64,000 bases of DNA, taken from NCBI RefSeq assembly GCF_014534645.1, contig NZ_JACVQF010000053.1:1-64000 (forward strand), written 5' to 3'. Below are positions 8,723 to 18,789 of the stretch, piece by piece; the first letter of the stretch is position 1; every line of letters starts with the position of its first letter. The notes beneath the pieces are model-generated. The model did no database searches. It was not told the DNA's origin and worked only from the letters and a program-made list of their open reading frames with translations. The translations under genes were made by a program, and so were the position numbers. The DNA comes from Streptomyces griseicoloratus (GTDB lineage Bacteria; Actinomycetota; Actinomycetes; Streptomycetales; Streptomycetaceae).

Positions 8723-9079
8723 ATGATCGACGAACACGGCACCGCCGCCCCCGCCGGCCTCTGGGACTCCATCGACGACCTGTGGAAGTGGCTGGAGGCG
8801 GACGAGCCCACCGGCGGCAGGGAGGGCCTGCTCCTGCGCATGCTGAAGCTCACGGAGGAGGTCGGCGAGGTCGCGGAGGCGGTGATCGGCGCGACCGGCC
8901 AGAACCCGCGCAAGGGCGTCACCCACACGTGGGACGACGTCCAGGCGGAACTGTGCGACGTCGCCCTCACGGCCCTGGTGGCCCTGCGCACGCTGACGCC
9001 GGAGGCGGGGGAGGTGTTCGGGCGGCATCTGGCGCGGGTGAGGCAGCGGTCGCTGGGGACGCGGGGCCTGACGAGGTAG
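8723..9079 (+). CDS. MazG-like nucleotide pyrophosphohydrolase
   Basis: A 118-residue all-alpha protein of the MazG-like NTP pyrophosphohydrolase group. It has the metal-binding E-E-V-G-E-V-A-E pattern near 57-64 and a second acidic helix E-L-C-D-V-A-L near 93-99, matching the E-x-x-E plus E-x-x-D scheme of the family. Such enzymes remove non-canonical nucleotides or lower (d)NTP levels. It starts 50 bases after the doxX-like gene and may be co-transcribed with it. Confidence 0.8.
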   Translation: MIDEHGTAAPAGLWDSIDDLWKWLEADEPTGGREGLLLRMLKLTEEVGEVAEAVIGATGQNPRKGVTHTWDDVQAELCDVALTALVALRTLTPEAGEVFGRHLARVRQRSLGTRGLTR

Positions 9080-9209
9080 ACGGATCCGGTGCCGGCCAGG
9101 CGCTGCCCGCGCCCCTGACACTCGACTAACGTGTGCCGAGCCTCTTCGTGGTTCCCCGGCACCGGGACCGGGCCCTGGGGCCCGATGGATGTGACCGAAG
9201 GACAGGGAC

Positions 9210-10436
9210 GTGCAGACGACTCCGCTGAGCCCCGACGACCCCACCGAGATCGGCGGCTTCGAGTTGCTCGGCCGGATCGGCCAGGGCGGGATGGGCCAGG
9301 TGTACCTGGGCGAGTCCCCGGGCGGGGAAGCGGCGGCCGTCAAGGTGATCAAGCCCATGGTCGTCGACTCGACCGCGCGCCTGCGCTTCGCACAGGAGAT
9401 CGACATCCTGAAGACGGTCTGGGGTGCTCGCGTCGCGCAGTTCCTCGACGCGGACGCGGAGGCGGAGCAGCCCTGGCTGGCCACCGAGTACGTGGAGGGA
9501 CCGGACCTGGGCAGGTTCGTGACGACGCACGGCCCGCTGCCCGCGCTGCTCGTCCCCGCGCTCGGGGCGACGCTCGCCGAAGGGCTGGCGTACGTACACC
9601 GGCAGGGACTGCTGCACCGGGACCTGAAGCCCGCGAACATCCTGCTCGGCCCGAACGGTCCGAAGATCATCGACTTCGGTCTGGCGGTCTTCGCCGAGTC
9701 GAACGTCTCCCTCACAGCGGCCAACACCGTCGTCGGCACCCCTTCCTGTATGCCGCCGGAGCAGGCCAACGGTGAGAAGCCGCTGACCGGCGCGGTCGAC
9801 GTGTACGCACTGGGAACCGTCCTGCTGTACGCCGCGACGGGGCACCTGCCGTACCACGCCAACAACATCCACGCGCTGTTCCACATGGTCACCGACCCAG
9901 CGACGCGCCCCGACCTGACGGGCGCGCCCACCGAGCTCCTCCCCCTGCTGACGACCATGCTCGCCCATCGGGCGGAGGACCGGCCCGCACTCACCGATGT
10001 CGTCCGGCAGTGCCGCGCTCTCGTCGAGGCCCAGGGGCTCAAGCTGGCCCAGGCACGGCGCCGGCTCACCACCTACACCTCCACGCCGCCGCAGGACTTC
10101 CTGCTCGCACCTCCCGCAGCCGGCGCCACCCCGACGCACGTCCCCACAGTGATAGACCGGGATCCGGCGGCGGTGGAGACGATGCCGGCCACGCCGCCCC
10201 CGGGCGAAGCACCCGCCGTGCCCTCCGCCCCGACCGAGCCCGCCCCGACCACGCGGCTCCAACCTCCGCCCCTGCCCTCGGATCCGTTTCCGGGCGACGG
10301 GCCGGCTCCCTCGGCACCCCAGCAGCCCGAAGCACGTCCCCCGCGCCCCGGCACCCGCTCCCTGCGTCATTCCGCGCAGGCCCGCCGCACCGCGCAACAA
10401 CTGCGCGATGCGTACGCGGCCCGAGCCCCCTTCTGA
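9210..10436 (+). CDS. Soluble Ser/Thr protein kinase (Hanks type)
   Basis: A 408-residue protein with an N-terminal eukaryotic-like kinase domain (about 1-275): G-Q-G-G-M-G loop at 24-29, Lys45 in A-V-K, catalytic H-R-D-L-K-P-A-N at 136-143, and D-F-G at 155-157. The activation segment reads V-V-G-T-P-S-C-M-P-P-E. The last 130 residues are Pro/Ala/Thr-rich and disordered. There is no transmembrane helix or PASTA/WD sensor, so it is cytosolic. The GTG at 9210 follows AGGACAGGGAC. It sits 167 bases upstream of the helicase/methyltransferase pair on the same strand, echoing kinase-methyltransferase pairings in phage-defence loci, but this link is inference. Confidence 0.9.
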   Translation: MQTTPLSPDDPTEIGGFELLGRIGQGGMGQVYLGESPGGEAAAVKVIKPMVVDSTARLRFAQEIDILKTVWGARVAQFLDADAEAEQPWLATEYVEGPDLGRFVTTHGPLPALLVPALGATLAEGLAYVHRQGLLHRDLKPANILLGPNGPKIIDFGLAVFAESNVSLTAANTVVGTPSCMPPEQANGEKPLTGAVDVYALGTVLLYAATGHLPYHANNIHALFHMVTDPATRPDLTGAPTELLPLLTTMLAHRAEDRPALTDVVRQCRALVEAQGLKLAQARRRLTTYTSTPPQDFLLAPPAAGATPTHVPTVIDRDPAAVETMPATPPPGEAPAVPSAPTEPAPTTRLQPPPLPSDPFPGDGPAPSAPQQPEARPPRPGTRSLRHSAQARRTAQQLRDAYAARAPF

Positions 10437-10603
10437 CCCCGCCCAGGGCACCGTCCCCACCTCTCGTCAGCCCTTGACCTGCGGGTCTGCCCCCGTGACG
10501 GTGGTTCACGCGATGTGCCGTACGTAGGGCAAAGTGGAGCGGTACAACAGCGTCGGCGAAACAAAGCGACAAGAGCGCACACAACGGGCAGGGGAGGCAG
10601 CGG

Positions 10604-13504
10604 GTGACCGTCCAGCAGACCGGCACCGCACCGGACGGCCACGGGGAGGACCAGTTTCCGGCGGGTGCCCAGGTCCTCGTACGCGACGAGGTGTGGCTGG
10701 TCCGGAACTCGTCGCGTACCGAACACGACGGCACCAAGGTCGACGTCGTCGGCGTCTCCGAGTTCGTACGGGATCAGGAGGCCGTGTTCTTCACCGGCCT
10801 GGACGACGTCGAGCTGATCGACCCGCGGCGCACCCGGCTCGTACGGGACGAGTCGTCGAACTTCCGCCGCTCCCGGCTCTTCCTGGAGGCGGTCCTGCGC
10901 AAGACCGCGCTGCCGCAGTCGGAGCGGCGACTGGCCCTCGCCGACTCGTTCCTGCTCGACCCCCTTCCCTACCAGCGGCGTCCGGCGGAGCTGGCCCTGT
11001 CCGGCCGCAACCTTCGCCCCCGCCTGCTGATCGCGGACGTCGTGGGCCTGGGCAAGACGCTGGAGATCGGCCTGACGCTGGCCGAGCTGATCCGCCGGGG
11101 CCGGGGCGAGCGGATCCTGGTGGTGACGCCGCAGCACGTCCTGGAGCAGTTCCAGCACGAGCTGTGGACGCGGTTCTCCATCCCACTGGTGCGGCTGGAC
11201 TCGGTGGGCATCGAGCGGATCCAGCGGGAGATCCCGGCGGGCCGGAACCCGTTCACGTACTTCAAGCGGGTCATCGTCTCCATCGACACCCTGAAGAACA
11301 CCGACCAGTACAAGCACCACCTGGAGCGGATCACCTGGGACGCGGTGGTGATCGACGAATCGCACAACCTCATCAACCGGGGCTCCCTGCGCAACCAGCT
11401 CGCCCGCGTCCTCGCTCCCCGCACCGACGCCCTGATCCTCGCCTCGGCGACCCCGCACAACGGTGACGCGAAGTCGTTCGCGGAGCTGATCGGCCTGCTC
11501 GACCCGGCCGCGATCCGCGACGCGGAGCACTACCGGGCCGAGGACATCGAGCACCTCTTCATCCGCCGTACCAAGATCAGCCACGAGGTCCGGGAGCAGA
11601 TGAAGGGCCAGTGGAAGGACCGCGGCCCCTCGAAGTCACTGCGCTGCGCGGCCACACCGGCCGAGGAGAAGATCTTCGAGGAGCTGGCGGCGGTCTGGCT
11701 GCCCGGCGACCACGGCACGTCCGTGAGCGGCGTCCCGCTCTTCCCGTACACGCTGCTGAAGTCCTTCCTGTCCTCCCACGCCGCCCTCAAGGCCACGGTG
11801 GACGCGCGCGTCAGGACGCTGGAGAAGAAGAACGACCCCACGGCCACCCGCGCGGAACTCGCCGCGCTCCGCACCCTGCGCGAGCTGGTGGAACCGATGA
11901 CGGAGGCGGACTCGGCGAAGTTCGCGAAGCTGGTGGAGCGGCTGAAGCAGATCGGGGTCGGCCCCGGCTCGGACACCCGGGTCGTGGTCTTCTCCGAACG
12001 CGTGCAGACCCTGGAGTGGCTGCGTACGGTGCTCCCGGCCGCCCTCGGCTTCCGGGGCAGGGCCGCCGAGCAGTCGACGCGGGTGATGCACGGCGGCCTG
12101 TCGGACGAGCAGCAGATGCAGTGTGTGGAGGACTTCGGCCTCGCGGACACGCCCGTGCGGATCCTGCTGACCGGCGACGTGGCCTCCGAGGGCGTCAACC
12201 TGCACCGCCAGTGCCACCAGCTCGTCCACTACGACGTGCCCTGGTCGCTGATCCGCATCGAGCAGCGCAACGGCCGCATCGACCGCTACGGCCAGTCCGA
12301 GCCGCCGGAGTTCCGTGCGCTGATCCTCACCAGCCAGGTCGAGGGCGCGAAGGACGACACGCTCGTCGCCGAGCGACTGCTGGAACGCGAGGCGGAGGCG
12401 CACAACAAGCTGGGCACGGCGGAGGCCGTGACGGGCCTGTACCGGGCGGAGGCCGAGGAGAAGTCCCTCATCCAGGACCTGCTGCGCGGCCGTACCGTCG
12501 ACGAGTCCCTGGACGCGCGCAGGGCAGAGGCGGATTCGGACGCGAACGCCGGCATGGACGACTTCCTCGCGGACTTCTTCGGCTCGGTCGACGCCGGACC
12601 CGCGGTGGAGGACGATGCTGCCGGGGGCTCCGCGCCGGTTCCGGTGGGGGGCGCGCGGATCCAGGGGCACGCGGTGGTGCCGCGGCTGTTCACGTCGACC
12701 GCCGAGTTCGTCGACGAGGCGCTGCGCGAGGTGTTCCCCGACGCGGCCACGAGCCTGGACCTGGACCGCGACCCCGAGTCCGGACTGCTGTCCTTCCGCC
12801 CTCCCTCCGACCTGGTCCACCGCCTGAAAGCCCTCCCCCTGGACTACGTCCGCGAACAGCGCCTGCGCGAGCGGCTGCTGGTCACCTTCAACCGCCGCCT
12901 CGCCGAGCAGTCGCTCCAGCGGGCCCGGGAGTCGTCCTCCTCCAGCTGGCCGGAGATCTCCCTGCTCACCGAGCTCCACCCGGTGGTGGAGTGGCTCACG
13001 GACAAGGTCCTGGTCCGCCTCGGACGCCAGGAGGCCCTGATCGTCACGGCGGACGTGCCCGAGCCGACGTATCTGATCCAGGGCGTGTACTCCAACGCGC
13101 TGGGCCGCCCGACGGTGGTGAAGTGGATGGGCGTGACGCGGGGCGGCACGGTCGAGGACGACATGGTGGGCCTGCTGCGCCGCTCCGGCGTAGGCCCCAC
13201 CATGGCCAACCCGCAGCGCGACCCCGACCGGAAGACTCTGGAGTCGGGCATTCCGGACGCCTTGGCCGCAGCCGAGGGCTTCCTGGACCGTCACCGGGAC
13301 GCCTGGGACGAGCCGCTGCGGGGGCCGATCGAGGACTACAAGCGCCGGCTCGGCGCCTGGGAGCAGCCCACGCTGACCGATGAGCGCACGAAGCAGTCCC
13401 TCGCCACGCTCGCCGACTCGCTGCTGACGACCGGCCGCCCGCTGCTGCGCGTGCTGGCCGTCCTGGTCCCGGACCCTGACGCCCCTCGACCTGTGACTCC
13501 TTGA
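10604..13504 (+). CDS. SNF2-family helicase, DrmD-like
   Basis: A 966-residue SF2 translocase with all main motifs: V-V-G-L-G-K-T (motif I, 146-152), D-E-S-H (250-253), S-A-T-P-H-N-G near 290, and the arginine-finger motif R-N-G-R-I-D-R-Y-G-Q near 556-565. Its layout and length resemble DrmD, the SNF2-like helicase of class 1 DISARM. The C-terminal 300 residues are of unknown function. The GTG start follows a GGGGAGG site. Only 13 bases separate it from the methyltransferase gene, so the two are one operon. No drmA, drmB or drmC lies beside them, so this is not a complete DISARM locus; a partner nuclease would have to be elsewhere. Confidence 0.88.
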   Translation: MTVQQTGTAPDGHGEDQFPAGAQVLVRDEVWLVRNSSRTEHDGTKVDVVGVSEFVRDQEAVFFTGLDDVELIDPRRTRLVRDESSNFRRSRLFLEAVLRKTALPQSERRLALADSFLLDPLPYQRRPAELALSGRNLRPRLLIADVVGLGKTLEIGLTLAELIRRGRGERILVVTPQHVLEQFQHELWTRFSIPLVRLDSVGIERIQREIPAGRNPFTYFKRVIVSIDTLKNTDQYKHHLERITWDAVVIDESHNLINRGSLRNQLARVLAPRTDALILASATPHNGDAKSFAELIGLLDPAAIRDAEHYRAEDIEHLFIRRTKISHEVREQMKGQWKDRGPSKSLRCAATPAEEKIFEELAAVWLPGDHGTSVSGVPLFPYTLLKSFLSSHAALKATVDARVRTLEKKNDPTATRAELAALRTLRELVEPMTEADSAKFAKLVERLKQIGVGPGSDTRVVVFSERVQTLEWLRTVLPAALGFRGRAAEQSTRVMHGGLSDEQQMQCVEDFGLADTPVRILLTGDVASEGVNLHRQCHQLVHYDVPWSLIRIEQRNGRIDRYGQSEPPEFRALILTSQVEGAKDDTLVAERLLEREAEAHNKLGTAEAVTGLYRAEAEEKSLIQDLLRGRTVDESLDARRAEADSDANAGMDDFLADFFGSVDAGPAVEDDAAGGSAPVPVGGARIQGHAVVPRLFTSTAEFVDEALREVFPDAATSLDLDRDPESGLLSFRPPSDLVHRLKALPLDYVREQRLRERLLVTFNRRLAEQSLQRARESSSSSWPEISLLTELHPVVEWLTDKVLVRLGRQEALIVTADVPEPTYLIQGVYSNALGRPTVVKWMGVTRGGTVEDDMVGLLRRSGVGPTMANPQRDPDRKTLESGIPDALAAAEGFLDRHRDAWDEPLRGPIEDYKRRLGAWEQPTLTDERTKQSLATLADSLLTTGRPLLRVLAVLVPDPDAPRPVTP

Positions 13505-13517
13505 GAAGAGACGGGAC

Positions 13518-16500
13518 ATGACGTACGACTCCCTGGTCAACCGCGGAGACTACTTCTCGGCGCACTACCTCGCCGAGGTGCTGCCCAAGGACCTCAAGGC
13601 AGGGCTGCTGAACACGTGGAAGCAGCGTGAGGAGGAGGCGAAAGCCAGGGCGGAGGCCGAGGCGAGGCGGACCGCCGAGCAGGACGACGAGGCCGTCACT
13701 GCCACCGAGGAGGGTGGCACCGGTACGCAGCCGCTGCCCGTCACTCCGCGCCTCGGCCTGCGGGACCTGCGCCGCCGCTACTTCCGTGCCCGCTCCTTCT
13801 TCGCCCTGCCCGAGGACGAGGACGGAACCGCAGCCGCCCAGGACACCGAGGACGACTCGGCGACCTACGGCTCCCCCGTCTGGCGTGAGCGGGTCCGCGC
13901 CCTCAACGCCGAGGTGCTGCAGGCCCTCGGCTACGACGCCAAGCCGCGCACGCTGACGGTGACGCGCGCCGACCAGCCGTACGAGGTGCGGGTCGCGCAC
14001 GCCGAGAAGGGGCTGGTCGCGGTCGACTGCGGCTGGGCCGCCGAGCCCGACGCCGCCCTCGACCCGCAGGGCCCCGGCCGCCTCCTCGACCCCGTCCCGC
14101 TCGACGGCCGCGACCCGGTTCCGACCGGCTCAAAGCTCGCCTCCTTCCTGTTCGCCTGCGAGGACGCCCCGCGCTACGCGCTGTTGCTCGTCGGCGGCGT
14201 GGTCGTCCTCGCCGACCGCATGACCTGGGGCGAGGGCCGCTACCTCGCCGTCTCCCTCGACGCGGCCCTCCAGCGCAACGACACCAGGGCCGGTGGTGAA
14301 CTCGACACCATCGCCGCGCTGTTCGGCGCGGACTCGCTGCGCACCCCGGAGGAGGGCGGCGAGAACCCCCTCGCCGAACTGGTCGACAAGTCCGCCAAGC
14401 ACGCGGTGGGCGTCTCCAGCGAACTGCGCGACGGCCTGCGGGTGAGCGTGGAGTTCATCGCCAACGAGGTCCTGGCGCAGCTGCGGGACCAGGGCGTACG
14501 CCCCGAGGACATCGGTGAGCTGCCGGAACTGGGCCGCCGGCTGACCCGCGAGTCGCTGCGCTACCTCTACCGCATCCTGTTCCTGCTGTACGCGGAGGCC
14601 CGCCCCGAGCTGGGCATCCTGCCCGCCGACTATCCCGAGTACCAGCAGGGCTACGGTCTGGGCCGCCTGGGCGAACTCGTTGCGGACCGGGACCTGGTGG
14701 ACGAGAAGTCCCGCCGGGGCTACTACCTCTACGAGTCCCTGGACCTGCTCTTCCGCAAGGTCCAGGAGGGCTACCGCCCGAGGCGCACGCACGGCACGGA
14801 TGCGGACGACTCCGTCGCGTCGGCGGGGAGGAGCGAGGACATCGGCCTGCGCTTCGAGCCGCTGCACTCCAAGCTGTTCGAGCCGGACTCCATCAAGCTG
14901 ATCGGCAAGGACTCGGTACCGGACCCCCGCGTCGACGCCGACGAGGAAGGCCCCCGCTACCTGGACACCCGCCTGCGCAACGCCACCCTCTACAAGGTCC
15001 TGCGCCTGCTGATGATCACGCGCGGCAAGAAGGGCGAGCGGGGCGGCTTCATCTCCTACGCCCAGCTCGGCATCAACCAGCTCGGCGCCGTGTACGAGGG
15101 CCTGATGTCGTACAGCGGCTTCATCGTGGGCGAGGCGGAGGAGGCGCGGTACGAGGTCGCCAAGGGCGGCGACCCGAAGGACGGCTCCTGGCTCATCCCC
15201 AAGTCGAAGGTCGACGACTACCCGAGCAGTGTCTTCGTGCACCGCCGGGACGAGGACACCGGTGAGAACGTCCGGGTCCGCTACCTTCCCGGCCAGTTCG
15301 TGTACCGCCTCTCCGGCCGCGACCGCCAGACCTCGGCGTCGTACTACACCCCGGAGTCGCTGACCAGGGTCACCGTGCAGCTGGCCCTCCAGCACCGCCT
15401 GGACCAGGACGGGACGGTGACGCCCGCGCGCGAGCTGCTGGACTGGAAGATCTGCGAGCCGGCGCTCGGTTCCGGGGCGTTCCTCAACGAGGCCATCAAC
15501 CAGGTCGCGGCGGAGTACCTCCGGCGGAGGCAGGAGGAGCTGGGCACGCCGATCGACACCGAGAAGTACGCGGTCGAGCTGCAGAAGGTGAAGGCGTACG
15601 TCGCCCTGCACAACTCCTACGGCGTCGACCTCAACGAGACGGCGGTCGAGCTGGCGGAGGTCTCCCTGTGGCTCAACACCATGCACCCCGGAATGGAGGC
15701 CCCCTGGTTCGGCCTGCACCTGCGGCGCGGCAACTCGCTGATCGGCGGGCGGCGTGAGGTCTATGCGCCGGAGAAGCTGAAGAAGGCGGCGTGGCTGGGC
15801 ACGACCCCGGAGCGCTTCCCGCTGACGGAGGCGGACGGCGGTCTCCCGGTGACGGTGACCGAGCGCACGACGCGAAGTGGGTCGGTGCAGCGGGTCGCGG
15901 AGAACGCCGTGCACCACTTCCTGCTGCCCGCGAAGGAGTGGGGCGCGGTCGCCGCCGAGAAGGAGGCGAAGGCGCTGGCACCGGAGGCCGCCCGGACGCT
16001 GGCCAACTGGCGCAAGGTGATCACACGGACGCCGACCGCCAAGCAGGCGGAACGGCTTCAGGCCCTGGCGCGGCGGGTCGAGTTCTTGTGGGGACTGGTC
16101 GTCCGGCGTCTGGAGATCTCCGAGCGGGACATCTCACGGAGGATCCCGGTGTGGGGCGCCGAGGACGGCTGGCTGCGGTCGCCGGAGGAGGCGGTGCAGC
16201 GTGAGAAGGTCGTCGCGGACCTGACGGCGCCGGACACACCGTACTGGCGGCTGAAGACGCTGATGGACGCGTGGTGTGCGCTGTGGTTCTGGCCGGTGCA
16301 GGAAGCTGCGCTGCTCGACGGCACGCATGAGGTGTACGCCCAGGCGGAGGCAGGGACGGAGGTACCGGGCCTCGGCCCCGACGCGTCCGAGGTGCTGCTG
16401 TCCTGGGAGACGGCGGACCTCTTCGGCGAGATCACGGGCAGCGGTGAGCTGACGACGGGGTCGGTGGAGCGTCGGCGGGCGGGCCGCCGCAAGGAGGCCA

Positions 16501-18713
16501 TCGGCGGCAGGCGGAAGCGGGCGGCGGTGCCGCTGGCGGGGCTGGACGACTGGCTTGAGTTCGCGGAGGCCCTGGTGGGCACGCAGGACGTGCCGGCGGA
16601 CTCGCTGGTGGCGGAGTTCGGGTCACTGGCGGAGCTGGAGCCGTATGAGGATGCGTTGCCCGGGCTGATGGGCATGGAGCACTTCTACGAGCTGGAGTCG
16701 CGGTTTCCGTGGGCTGCGGTTGCGGGGGACGTGGCGAAGGCACAGGGGTTCTTCCACTGGGAGCTGGACTTCGCGCATGTGTTTGTGCGGGGTGGGTTTG
16801 ATTTGCAGGTGGGGAATCCGCCTTGGGTACGGCCGAGGTGGCAGGAGAACCCGCTTTTGGCAGAGCTTGAGCCGTGGTTCATGCTGGCCGACAAGCCGAG
16901 CGCGGAGGAATGGCGTCTCCGTAGGGAAGACGTGCTGGCCACACATGTACGCGGCAAGGACTTCCTTCTTCGCGAACTGGCTACTCACGCGGGCGCCGTC
17001 GCCACGCTGGGCAGCCCGGCCACGTACCCGCTCCTTGTTGGTACGCAGGGCGACCTGTACCGGGCTTTCATGACTCAGGTGTGGCAGCACATTGCCCCGC
17101 ATGGCAGCGTGGGAATGATTCACCCGGACACACACTTCGGAGGTGTCCGCGAGGGTGTCATTCGGGCTGCGGCGTATCGGCACCTCCGGGCCCACGCACA
17201 CTTCGTTAACTCGGCGAACTGGGCGTTCGAAGACCTGAACCGTTCCGCAGAGTTCGGGATGCACATTTACGGCACACCACAAGGGCCCAACTTCCTGCAC
17301 CTCAGCGAACTTCGTGGTGCTGAGGTTTTGCTCGATTCACTGGTCCATGACGGACAAGGCCCGACGCCCGGTATCAAGCACAACGGTTCCTGGGACATCC
17401 GTCCACACCGCGAGCGCGTGGTGCATGTGGACTCGGACTTGCTGGCCAGTTGGCAGGCCTTGACAGGTTCAACGGGTGGAACAGCAGAAGCCCCGTTGCT
17501 GTATCCGGTTCTAGTCAGTGAGCAAGGAGCGATCGAGGCGCTGGCCACTTACCACCACAGCCTGGCCGACTACCGGCCGACGATCACAAGGGGATACGAC
17601 GAAGCAGGCGCCAAGAAGGCTGGGCTAATCAGCTGGGCCAACAAGGCTGTGCCTGCCCTCACAGATGTCGTCCTTCAAGGGCCTCATTTCGCATCGGCGC
17701 TTCCCTTCTCAAAGGAGCCGAGAATCCCGTGCCGCAGCAATAGGGACTGGGATTTGCTCGCACCAACGAACTTGTCCGAGGAATTCGTCCCTGTGACCAA
17801 CTACGCGCGGGCGACTGATGGGAAATCGTACCTCGTGGCACAAGATTCCTGGCTCGGAAAGCCGTACACCGCTTACTTCCGGCTGGCCTGGCGAGTCATG
17901 ATTCCTTTCGACAGCAGCCGTTGCTTGCAAGCAGCTTTGGTACCGCCTGGACCCGCCCATGTCCACACTGTGCACTCGGCGTCCCTGGAAAGTAATCACC
18001 TCACCACTCTCAACGCAGGCTTTTGGGCCTCACTACCGCTCGACTACCTCCTGCGCATCACCGGTCGTCCGCACCTTCAGGTCTCCGAGGCGCGTAAGAT
18101 GCCAGCTCCTGATCCAGCCCATCCCCTTGCCTCCGCTCTGCTCCTCCGTACTCTTCGTCTAAATGCCCTCACTTCCCATTACGCCCCACTCTGGCGGGAA
18201 CTGTTCGATCCGCAGTGGGCGGGCTATGAAGACTGGGCCTATCCCAACTGGCCATACCTGAGGCCCCTCGCCGCCGGCCTCAAGCCGACCTGGGAGTACA
18301 GCACCCCCCTCCGCACCGAGCACGAACGCCGCGCTGCTCTCGTCGAACTCGACGCCCTCGTTGCTGTCTGGCTCGGCATCACCGCTGATCAGCTCGCGGC
18401 GATCTTCAAGTCCCGTTACCCGCAGCTGTACGACTACGAGTCAGCGACCTGGTTCGACGCCAACGGCCGTAAGATCGCGGGCGACTTCAACACCTACGGG
18501 CACGGCCAGACCAAGCAGGACTACCTCGATCTCCTCGCCCACCTGGAAGACCCGGACCACACCCCGCCCCCGGCCGGCTACCAGGCCCCCTTCTACAAGG
18601 CGGACCGCGAGGCCGAGATGCGGGCCGCGCACGCGCACTTCCAGGAGCGGCTGGACGCCGAGATCGCCGCGGGCCGCTGGACGCCGCCCGAGCCTGCGCC
18701 CGTGGACGCCTGA
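13518..18713 (+). CDS. Large adenine DNA methyltransferase, PglX/Eco57I type
   Basis: A 1731-residue class I DNA methyltransferase of the Eco57I/PglX/DrmMI type, expected to make N6-methyladenine. The SAM-binding motif C-E-P-A-L-G-S-G-A-F-L lies near 646-656. The catalytic motif is N-P-P-W at 1100-1103, separated by a very large insertion. N-terminal residues 1-500 resemble the helical part found in such proteins. The C-terminal third should hold target recognition. From about 16,780 to 18,180 the DNA is visibly less GC-rich with relaxed third positions, unlike both flanks, pointing to an imported segment spanning the catalytic motif and recognition region. With the upstream helicase it probably forms a modification/restriction-like module. 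Confidence 0.9.
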   Translation: MTYDSLVNRGDYFSAHYLAEVLPKDLKAGLLNTWKQREEEAKARAEAEARRTAEQDDEAVTATEEGGTGTQPLPVTPRLGLRDLRRRYFRARSFFALPEDEDGTAAAQDTEDDSATYGSPVWRERVRALNAEVLQALGYDAKPRTLTVTRADQPYEVRVAHAEKGLVAVDCGWAAEPDAALDPQGPGRLLDPVPLDGRDPVPTGSKLASFLFACEDAPRYALLLVGGVVVLADRMTWGEGRYLAVSLDAALQRNDTRAGGELDTIAALFGADSLRTPEEGGENPLAELVDKSAKHAVGVSSELRDGLRVSVEFIANEVLAQLRDQGVRPEDIGELPELGRRLTRESLRYLYRILFLLYAEARPELGILPADYPEYQQGYGLGRLGELVADRDLVDEKSRRGYYLYESLDLLFRKVQEGYRPRRTHGTDADDSVASAGRSEDIGLRFEPLHSKLFEPDSIKLIGKDSVPDPRVDADEEGPRYLDTRLRNATLYKVLRLLMITRGKKGERGGFISYAQLGINQLGAVYEGLMSYSGFIVGEAEEARYEVAKGGDPKDGSWLIPKSKVDDYPSSVFVHRRDEDTGENVRVRYLPGQFVYRLSGRDRQTSASYYTPESLTRVTVQLALQHRLDQDGTVTPARELLDWKICEPALGSGAFLNEAINQVAAEYLRRRQEELGTPIDTEKYAVELQKVKAYVALHNSYGVDLNETAVELAEVSLWLNTMHPGMEAPWFGLHLRRGNSLIGGRREVYAPEKLKKAAWLGTTPERFPLTEADGGLPVTVTERTTRSGSVQRVAENAVHHFLLPAKEWGAVAAEKEAKALAPEAARTLANWRKVITRTPTAKQAERLQALARRVEFLWGLVVRRLEISERDISRRIPVWGAEDGWLRSPEEAVQREKVVADLTAPDTPYWRLKTLMDAWCALWFWPVQEAALLDGTHEVYAQAEAGTEVPGLGPDASEVLLSWETADLFGEITGSGELTTGSVERRRAGRRKEAIGGRRKRAAVPLAGLDDWLEFAEALVGTQDVPADSLVAEFGSLAELEPYEDALPGLMGMEHFYELESRFPWAAVAGDVAKAQGFFHWELDFAHVFVRGGFDLQVGNPPWVRPRWQENPLLAELEPWFMLADKPSAEEWRLRREDVLATHVRGKDFLLRELATHAGAVATLGSPATYPLLVGTQGDLYRAFMTQVWQHIAPHGSVGMIHPDTHFGGVREGVIRAAAYRHLRAHAHFVNSANWAFEDLNRSAEFGMHIYGTPQGPNFLHLSELRGAEVLLDSLVHDGQGPTPGIKHNGSWDIRPHRERVVHVDSDLLASWQALTGSTGGTAEAPLLYPVLVSEQGAIEALATYHHSLADYRPTITRGYDEAGAKKAGLISWANKAVPALTDVVLQGPHFASALPFSKEPRIPCRSNRDWDLLAPTNLSEEFVPVTNYARATDGKSYLVAQDSWLGKPYTAYFRLAWRVMIPFDSSRCLQAALVPPGPAHVHTVHSASLESNHLTTLNAGFWASLPLDYLLRITGRPHLQVSEARKMPAPDPAHPLASALLLRTLRLNALTSHYAPLWRELFDPQWAGYEDWAYPNWPYLRPLAAGLKPTWEYSTPLRTEHERRAALVELDALVAVWLGITADQLAAIFKSRYPQLYDYESATWFDANGRKIAGDFNTYGHGQTKQDYLDLLAHLEDPDHTPPPAGYQAPFYKADREAEMRAAHAHFQERLDAEIAAGRWTPPEPAPVDA

Positions 18714-18736
18714 CCGTCGGGCCGCCCCGGGCATGC

Positions 18737-18774
18737 CTGTGCCCTGTGACTCGCCTCAGAGCCACAGGGCACAG
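18737..18774. terminator. Bidirectional terminator hairpin
   Basis: A perfect 12-base inverted repeat, CTGTGCCCTGTG at 18737-18748 with its complement at 18763-18774 and a 14-base loop, lies between the convergent methyltransferase and DUF397 genes. There is no strong T-run, as is usual in Streptomyces. Confidence 0.75.
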
Positions 18775-18789
18775 CCTTACGGCAACGAC

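Noticed and set aside
10604-18713. Complete class 1 DISARM system
   Set aside because: Only DrmD-like and DrmMI-like genes are present. The genes beyond 18,713 are regulators and unknown proteins, and the DUF1998 helicase at 29,535 is far away and of a different size class.
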